Shown here: piece by piece, positions 18,957 to 25,099 of the stretch
How the letters are laid out: each line of letters opens with the position of its first letter
Numbering within the stretch: the stretch's first letter is position 1
DNA from: Parachlorella kessleri
Lineage: Eukaryota; Chlorophyta; Trebouxiophyceae; Chlorellales; Chlorellaceae
DNA: 25,099 nt
Assembly: GCA_001598975.1 (NCBI GenBank)
Contig: BBXU01000828.1
Span: 1-25,099 of the forward strand
Direction of reading: 5' to 3'
The notes under the pieces: model-generated
What the model saw: the letters and a program-made list of their open reading frames with translations, nothing else
Told to the model about the DNA's origin: nothing
The model's database searches: none
Translations under genes and position numbers: made by a program

Positions 18957-19288
18957 GGTTATGCTTTCATCCTTCCTGCTCTGCTCTTATCTGCTCTACT
19001 TGGTTGTTTGTTGCTCCCTGTACGACTGTTGATGCTCTCACTGCAAGTCTGTAACGCATGTGCTGAAAGACACCCTGCAACTTTTCAGGCAGCGCTCGTC
19101 TCTGCCTTCTCCGTCAGTGAGAAAGGACTTGGTAGCCGTGCTGGAAGGCCAGCGTGCTGCGGCAACTTTTTGAGGGAGGCTTTACGGTCCTGCCCACTCA
19201 GATGGTGGCCAGTGACATGGGTAATAGGGGATGCACACGCATGGAATCACCCCCTTGGGGCCCCATCACGACACAAACACTAATAGCC

Positions 19289-19324
19289 CCTCCGTTGAGG
19301 TCAATACTGACCATGTGACGGAGG
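19289..19324. repeat. nested inverted repeat (hairpin)
   Basis: The outer arms CCTCCGT (19289-19295) and ACGGAGG (19318-19324) enclose inner arms GGTCA (19299-19303) and TGACC (19308-19312). This forms a two-stage hairpin in the intergenic region. Its role is unknown. Confidence 0.55.
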
Positions 19325-19572
19325 ATAAATATATGTAACAACCGATCAACACTGGCTACGTACATCTGCAGCGTGTTCTTGGGCTGCGGCAGAGGTGGGA
19401 CAGACGTCCAGGACCCTCACCGGCTAAGCAAGGGGCCCCGCACAGAGAAAGACGCCACAGCTGAACTCAGGCATAATGATGCTGACCCCTAAAAGAACCA
19501 CTTTTATTAGGAACATATAAGAAGGAAACATTATCATCAAATAGGCATCCCGTATTCTACAAGGACCTCTCT

Positions 19573-19591
19573 GCCCGCCCAATCGGCGGGC
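19573..19591. repeat. GC-rich perfect hairpin in AT-richer surroundings
   Basis: GCCCGCC (19573-19579) and GGCGGGC (19585-19591) form a 7-bp perfect stem with a CAATC loop. An imperfect hairpin (CCTAAAAG / CTTTTATTAGG, 19488-19511) lies 60-80 bases upstream. Short GC-clamp palindromes in AT-richer DNA are typical of volvocalean organelle genomes, so an organelle origin is one possible explanation. Confidence 0.5.
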
Positions 19592-19758
19592 CTTAGTCGT
19601 AGATTAGTATGCTAGCCGTGCAAGTCAACACACAGCAACACCGGAGCCTTCCAAGGGCTTGTGTTTGCCTATAAGGAACTTTCATCTCTTTCTTCAGATT
19701 AATTTTCCAAGGCCGGGCGTCAGTTGAAACGTGGTAACCCTTGCTGCTGGAAAGATTT

Positions 19759-22700
19759 ATGGGGAGTGGCCTGGAGGAGGCTCAGCCACACGTACAGGTG
19801 ACTATTCACGCGCAAATTTGTCGTGATCAGTGGGGTCGAGGCGCTCCTTGTGAGGCATGGGACAGCATGCGGGTTGCCCCTGACTGTCGGGCTGCCCCTT
19901 GGACCAACAATAGCCAGCTGGCTGAATTCCGGATGAACCGGGAACAGACTTATGATTGATTGCTTGGCGTGTTGCAGGATGCTGTGAACGGGAGCCCCAA
20001 CAAAACCCCCACCTCCTGCCGCCCTCCTAACGATGTAAACCCCGAGGAGGTGGTGGCCGTGAGAAGTGGCGCTGTGCTCTTGAAGAATACCATCCTAAAG
20101 TCGGACCACTTTCCGGTGAGGGCGCTGTTGCTGTGCAGATCCCTGCTTGGCGGCCGGGTAATGTGACAATACATGGCAGTGTCATGGCTGCTGCTCACGT
20201 TGGCTTGCAACACCTGCGTCGCCAGCAGACTGCCTTGCTGAGTTCTTGCTCCAGGGATGCCAGAACATGAAGCTCACGCCCCTCTTAGAGGGTGCTCCGA
20301 ATTTCCGCCAGGTGAGCCTTATACATGCATGCCTTGACTGTTGGAACGTTGCTGCCAACATTATCCTTGTGTGAGAGACTGGTGATACGAGTGGTTGTCA
20401 ACCTGCACAAGAGCCTGACAAGTAGGTCTTGGTCCTGGTACTGCTGCGGCGCTGGGCATGACTCGTGCTAGCTGTTTGGCAGGTGCCTGGCCTTCCTGTC
20501 TACGGCATCGCCATCCCCACCGTCACCGGGCTGAGGCTGGTTTTAGACAAGCTGGGTGCTTCCAAAGGTGGGCTTACAGCATGCACCGTGCTGCGCAGTG
20601 GCCACGACAGCGTCAGCAGCAGACTTGCATAGGATGCAGGCATTGGCAAGCTGCGTAAAGAGGCTTCCGCCGAACAGTACTCTTGCTTTGCTTGGTCGCA
20701 TAGCTTACATATGCACGGAGCGGGCCACCGGTGTTGCTCTCCTCCCTCCTGGAACAGGGCGGCGGAGGGTGCTGTGGCACAGCATGCGGGAGGAGCCGGT
20801 GATTTACATCAACGGCCGGCCATTTGTTGTGCGGGAGGCGGATAAGCCGTTTGCCAACCTGGAGTACACGGGCATCGACAGGGAGCGGGTGGAGGCCATG
20901 GAGGCACGCCTGAAGCAAGATGTGCTGCAGGAGGTAGGGAGGGGCGGCGCGACGCGCGCGGGGGCTGCCCAGGCAGGCAGGGTCCCTTGGGGCATGAGAG
21001 CGTGTGGTCTTTGCCATGGCATGTGCGGGTGAAGCAGGTGCATTGCGAGGAGTTGTGCTGTTACATATCGATCGATAGGCATGGCAAGGAGTGATGAGAT
21101 GCCTCCGGTATCTCACCCGTGGCCCAGCTGCTTTCGCGGGGATCCGTGCATCCTGACCTGTGCCTCTGCTGCTGCTCGTCCCCGCCTTGCCCAGGCTGCG
21201 CAGTACGGCCACGCCATCATGGTAGCCCACGAGGACGACCAGTTCCAGGTGGTGGAGCAGTGGGAGGCGGTGACGGAGGTGGACGTGCAGACGCCGCTGG
21301 AGGTGTACCAGGAGCTGCTGGGTGGGTGGGCGCGGCCGCGGGGGGCCGGTGTGTGTGTGTGTGTGTGTGTGTGTGGTGTGGTGGTGGTGGTGGTGGTGGT
21401 GTGGGGGTGGGTGTGGGGGTGGGGGTGGGGGCTGGGGACGGTGGAAGGTTGCTTGCGGTGCTGTGTACTCGGACGTAGGGTGTTGGCGGCCCCATGAAGT
21501 TGGAGGTGGTCAGGCAGCGATAGGACCATTTGGTGCGGGACGTCAAGGGCGCCTGGCCTGCACCGGCAAGGTCCAACCTCCTGCACGGCTGAAGCAGCAG
21601 AAGTGATGTGAGCGGAGCAGAACCTGCGCGCGGCGGCCTTCCCTGCCGCTTGGTCTAGCCGAGGCTTGTTCTGGGGCCGTGGGGTGGGCTGCCTGAAGGT
21701 GCTGGTGACTCCCCCGCCTGGTGGGCCCCTGCATGCATGCAGAGGATGGGTATGACGTGGACTACCTGCGGGTGCCTGTCACGGACGAGAAGGCGCCCAA
21801 GGACCACGACTTTGAGCTGCTCATACAGGTTGGTGAGCCCCTATGCCGCGAGCGGGAGCCAGCGCAGATCAAGCTGCTCCCCGAGTGCGCCCTAGTCTAG
21901 TCTAGTTTAGTCTAACAGCGTACCGCCACCTGACCGAGTGCGCCCCGTGCTTGCCAAAAGATGAGCATGTATAGCTCGCTGCAGTTAGTTGGATATGAGC
22001 AGGGGCCCACCTGCTAACCGTGATCGCCTTGCCAGGACTCTGAGGAGGTCCCCGCCAGACGTGAGTCTCTGGCAGCACATAATTAAGAGTCAGCCATCAG
22101 TCTGGTGCTGCCCCTCTGCCACCGTACAGCGCTGCTGGGAGCCCCCTGCCGGCGCGGCGCTGGTGTTCAACTGCCAGATGGGGCGCGGCCGCACCACCAC
22201 GGGCATGATCATCGCCTCGCTGCTGCACCTGCGCAAGGCGCTGCGCACGCTGGCGCCGCCGCCGGTGCCGGTGGAGGGGCTGCCCGCCTGGTTCTACTCG
22301 GCGGAGGGGGTGACCAGCCCGCGCAAGGCGGGGCTGTCGGTCCTGGAGGAGACAGAGCTCAAGGCTGGTGGGTGGTGGGGTGGAGGGGTGTGTGTGGGGT
22401 GTGTGTGGTGGGGGGGGCTGAAGGCTGACTCAAGGAGCCCCTTGTTGCACATTGTTCATGAGCAGCAGGGCCAGGGTTTGCGGCGAGTCATTGCTGCCTT
22501 TCTGGGTAGTCATTTGAATCCGATGGGGGCTGCGGAATGCGCCACCCGCATGATTGCTAGTCTCACAGGCTTTGCTGGCCGACTCACAAACCGCCACCTT
22601 TCCATTGGGGATCCGCACTGCCTGCCATGCAGGCAAGTTTGCGGTCATTCGCAGCCTGTTGCGGGTGTTGGAGGGGGGCTACACCGCCAAGGCCGTGCTG

Positions 22701-25093
22701 GACAAGGTGGTCGACGCCTGCTCGGCCATGCAGGTGGGGGGCTGCATGCCGTCGTGCTGTGTGTGGTGAGGATGACCGACAAGCGGTGGAGCATGAAGCG
22801 CGCAACTTCTCAGGCATTGCCATGAGTTGAAGTGTGCCACTGGCGGGTTGCTTTGCCGAGACACCGCCTTGTCGCGTTCAACCTGTGCTTTGGCTTGGCT
22901 TTGAGTTCGCCTTGTCGCATTTAACCTGTGCTTTGGCTTGGCTTAAAGCTGGCCCTCTATGGACCTCAACTCAAATGGTGCCACGCCCCTGTGTTTACTT
23001 CGCAGAACCTGCGAGAAGCCATCGCCAGCTACCGCAACCGCATCTACTATGACACCAACGATGCGCGGAGGCAGAGCTTGCTCCAGGTGCGGGCCGCCAT
23101 TAGTTGTTTTGGAGCTGCAGGTGCCTCACTGAAGTCATCCTGCTTAGGAAACCGTTTGTTGCTGTGCTGTGGCAAAGCTTTGCATCTTGTCAGGTCCAAG
23201 TGGCGAACCCCGGTGGCACCATAATCCCTTCCCAATGCCTCAACTCCCCGCACACATATCACGAGTGGCGCGGGTGTTCCTGACATGCGATGGCGTACAG
23301 CCGCCACCAATGCCGCCATGCTGGGGGCCCGGCCACCCTGTCAAATGTCTTACATCTGCCGCAGGTGTGCTTGGAGTACCTGGAGCGGTACTACTTCCTC
23401 ATCGCCTTCACCGCCTACCTGGCCGGCCCCTCCTTTGACCCCGGCACCCCCGCTGCGCACGCCACATTTGCCGAGTGGTGGCGGCACCGCCCCGAGCTGC
23501 GGTCCATCCTGGAGCGCATGCTGCGCCGCAACCCGCTGGCGGCGCTGTCGCTGGACAAGTCGCCAGATGCTCTAGCGGCAGGTGGGGACACAGCAGAGCA
23601 GGGTGATTCGCGGGAAAGGCCAGAAGCCAGCGCCCTGCTGCTTGTGTTGCTGCAGGGGCTATGACGCCATGCAGGGGCTTGTCGCTTCGTGGAGCGGGCT
23701 GGCTCGTGCTGTTGCTGTAGCTGGAAAACCTTGTGGCAGTTTGTATGCTAATTAATTCTTGCATCCGCCACACTGCTGTCTGGCTGCTGTCTGACCCCTT
23801 CCCGTCACTCGCATTTCATCCTAAATCTGACGGCAACGGCCTTGATTTTGACTCAAGTGCATCCCCTTGAATGTCTCCCCCTGTGAGCTGATGCATGTTT
23901 GGCCCTGGGTGTGCAGGCGAGGCGCAGCAGAGCGCGGAGAGTGCGGAGCAGGAGGCACGTGCTGCCCTGGTAGCACAGCGGGCAGGCGCGGTTCTGGGAC
24001 CACACACGGTCCTCATGCAGGTAAGGCCCGGGGAGCCTCTCTTAAGTTTCACATGCTATGCACTGTCCCAGCATTCTGGGGCTTCAATTTCTTTACATGT
24101 GCATTGCCGCTGGTGCGTTCCCACTGGTTGAAGGGTGCACAGCCTCTGCCCGGAAGTTGCGGCTGCGAGCCTGCAATTCAACAGAATCCCTATCTGCTCC
24201 GCCTGTCCAAGGACGCTGGCTCAGCTGGCATTCTCGCTGTAGCCGTGTGACGGCATGGCGCAGTGTGTGCTCATGCCACGGACTCGCTGTGTAAGGAGCA
24301 CCACCTTAACAAATCACAGACTGCGCGCCATGCAATGCCTGGAGTGCCTCTGTCAAGGAGTTGCCGCCACCTTGTCGCCCCCCACCCCTCCCAGGACCAC
24401 TTCCGCGGCTGCCAGAGCAGCCGGCTGCCGGCCACCTTCCCCGGGGCCCCCAACTTCCGGGAGGTGCCGGGGGTGCGGGTGTTTGGGGGAGCCATCCCCA
24501 CCGTGGCGGGGGTGACCGCGGTTCTGGCGCATGTGGGAGCTGCACCCGACTCTACACCCGTCAACGGCCGCCAGGTGGGCACGCACGGGTGGTACCTTCC
24601 TCCCTTCAAGGCTGTAGGGTTGTGTTGGTGTCAGTCACCACCCTCGACTCTCACCCTCTCTTGCAACAGGGAAAGGTGGCGCATATTGTCTCCCAAAGGC
24701 ACTGCTACTATACTGCTGCTGTGCACACCAGCTGGAAGCCCTGAAAGGGAGCTGGCAGCTCCTTTGCCGGGCTTGCATCTTCATCAGAAGCAGGAGCGTG
24801 CGGCCTTGTGGCTGTTACACATGGGACCTTACTAGAAGAGTATCATTGGTACCAAAAGCTCCACCCCAACCCGCACTGCTTCTCTTCTCATGCTGCTGCC
24901 TTATACTTGCACTCTCCCCTCCCGCCTGCCGCTGCAGGCGCGGTGCGTGTGGCACATGATGCGTGAGGAGCCGGTGGTGTACATCGCCGGCCAGCCCTTC
25001 GTGCTGCGCGAGGCGGCGCGGCCCTTCAAGAACCTGCTGGAATACCGCGGCATCGACCCCGAGCGACTGGAGCAGATGGAGGCGAGGCTGCGG
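19759..25093 (+). CDS. paladin-like phosphatase, plant/algal type (5' part; gene continues past window)
   Basis: Exons are 19759-19797, 19978-20115, 20255-20311, 20483-20567, 20758-20933, 21195-21321, 21743-21828, 22130-22367, 22633-22733, 23006-23086, 23365-23581, 23917-24020, 24395-24574 and 24938-25093. All are in phase, totalling 595 codons, and a GTGGGT donor follows at 25094. Repeat 1 has NTILKSDHFPGCQ, GAPNFRQVPGLPVYGIAIPT, HSMREEPVIYINGRPF (114-129), YTGIDRERVEAMEARLK, and the phosphatase signature CQMGRGRTTTG with Cys251 and Arg257. It continues with VIRSLLRVLEGG, NLREAIASYRNRI and CLEYLERYYFLIAF. Repeat 2 begins DHFRGCQ, GAPNFREVPGVRVFGGAIPT, MMREEPVVYIAGQPF. Plant homologues are near 1250 residues with repeated units, so perhaps half is here. 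Animal paladin has been reported as a phosphoinositide phosphatase; the algal substrate is unknown. The ATG at 19759 fits by phase, but the first exon has no conserved residues and the N-terminus could differ. Confidence 0.92.
21348..21430 (+). repeat. GT/GGT microsatellite in a paladin intron
   Basis: A run of (GT)n at about 21349-21375 passes into (GGT)n and then GGGGGTGGGTGTG. It lies wholly inside the intron between exons 6 and 7. It produces low-complexity open frames on both strands that are not genes. Confidence 0.85.
22865..22950 (+). repeat. 43-bp tandem duplication in a paladin intron
   Basis: CGCCTTGTCGCGTTCAACCT and the following CTTTGGCTTGGCTT recur after exactly 43 bases (second copy from 22908), differing at two positions in the first 20 bases. 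It is intronic, between exons 9 and 10. Confidence 0.8.
23770..23830 (+). repeat. dispersed repeat, copy 3 (in a paladin intron)
   Basis: It contains CACACTGCTGTCTG, then CTGCTGTCTGACCCCTTC with CCGTCACTCGCATTTCATCC. It matches the repeat at 2668-2712, with an internal duplication of the CTGCTGTCTG start. It sits in the intron between exons 11 and 12 and does not affect the coding phase. Confidence 0.5.
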
Positions 25094-25099
25094 GTGGGT

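Larger units (their letters stand above)
18772..19758. other. non-coding region between PCMT and the paladin-like gene
   Basis: This holds the PCMT 3' UTR and the paladin promoter/5' UTR. Open frames (for example 19008-19283) have no family motif and I do not call them. From about 19280 to 19700 base composition shifts to more A/T and several hairpins appear, unlike the neighbouring DNA. An insertion of a small element or organelle-derived DNA is possible but unproven. Confidence 0.45.

Noticed and set aside
19008..19283. 91-codon plus-strand open frame between PCMT and paladin
   Set aside because: No family motif, no splice-bounded continuation and no codon pattern that sets it apart from intergenic DNA.
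21113..21606. Open frames rich in His-Thr, Val-Cys or Gly near 21.35 kb
   Set aside because: They are produced by the (GT)n/(GGT)n microsatellite in an intron; the real exons there are 21195-21321 and 21743-21828.
22025..22069. Extra mini-exon (GACTCTGAGGAGG...) before the paladin phosphatase exon
   Set aside because: It would leave phase 1 into exon 8. Splicing 21828 directly to 22130 gives a gap-free match to the plant paladin spacing between LLIQ and FNCQMG.
1..25099. Bacterial-type features: operons, CRISPR, tRNA, rRNA
   Set aside because: No direct-repeat array, no tRNA or rRNA-like sequence was recognised, and genes are intron-rich and eukaryotic. No covariance-model search could be run.

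Overview
The window looks like nuclear DNA of a chlorophycean (probably volvocalean, Chlamydomonas/Haematococcus-type) green alga. Coding sequence is split into many short exons of about 30-550 bases. Introns are GC-rich and mostly GT-AG, and TGTAA motifs (the usual green-algal poly(A) signal) lie downstream of several stop codons. One gene encodes Ser-Pro/Ala-Pro rods typical of algal cell-wall glycoproteins. There are no operons, and I saw no rRNA, tRNA or CRISPR array. Every gene model was spliced by eye, using splice motifs, phase agreement between exons, and family motifs.

Layout: (1) 140-2406, minus: a SAM-dependent methyltransferase of the leucine carboxyl methyltransferase (Ppm1-like) family, whose C-terminus is unresolved. 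(2) 2407-3532: intergenic, with two copies of a short dispersed repeat. (3) 3533-14110, minus: a 22-exon gene for a secreted mosaic protein of about 1219 residues. Its order is signal peptide, LamG-like domain, Ser/Pro/Ala-Pro rod, uncharacterised globular part, second Pro-rich rod, small globular part, C-terminal von Willebrand A domain. It is most likely an extracellular-matrix or cell-wall protein. (4) 14540-16113, minus: a protein of about 269 residues that I do not recognise. (5) 16172-18771, plus: a complete 8-exon protein-L-isoaspartate O-methyltransferase, divergent from gene 4 with only 58 bases between the start codons. (6) 18772-19758: non-coding, with hairpins and an AT-richer patch. 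(7) 19759 to the window edge, plus: the first 14 exons (595 codons) of a plant-type paladin-like phosphatase, covering one full repeat with a CX5R signature and the start of a second.

The genes do not form a pathway. Protein repair (PCMT), a phosphatase, an orphan methyltransferase and a matrix protein simply lie next to each other. The most novel items are the LamG/Pro-rod/vWA architecture and several small duplications that copy splice sites. Also notable are two phase-proven GC-AG introns and an intron in the matrix gene that reads as more Pro-rich rod.
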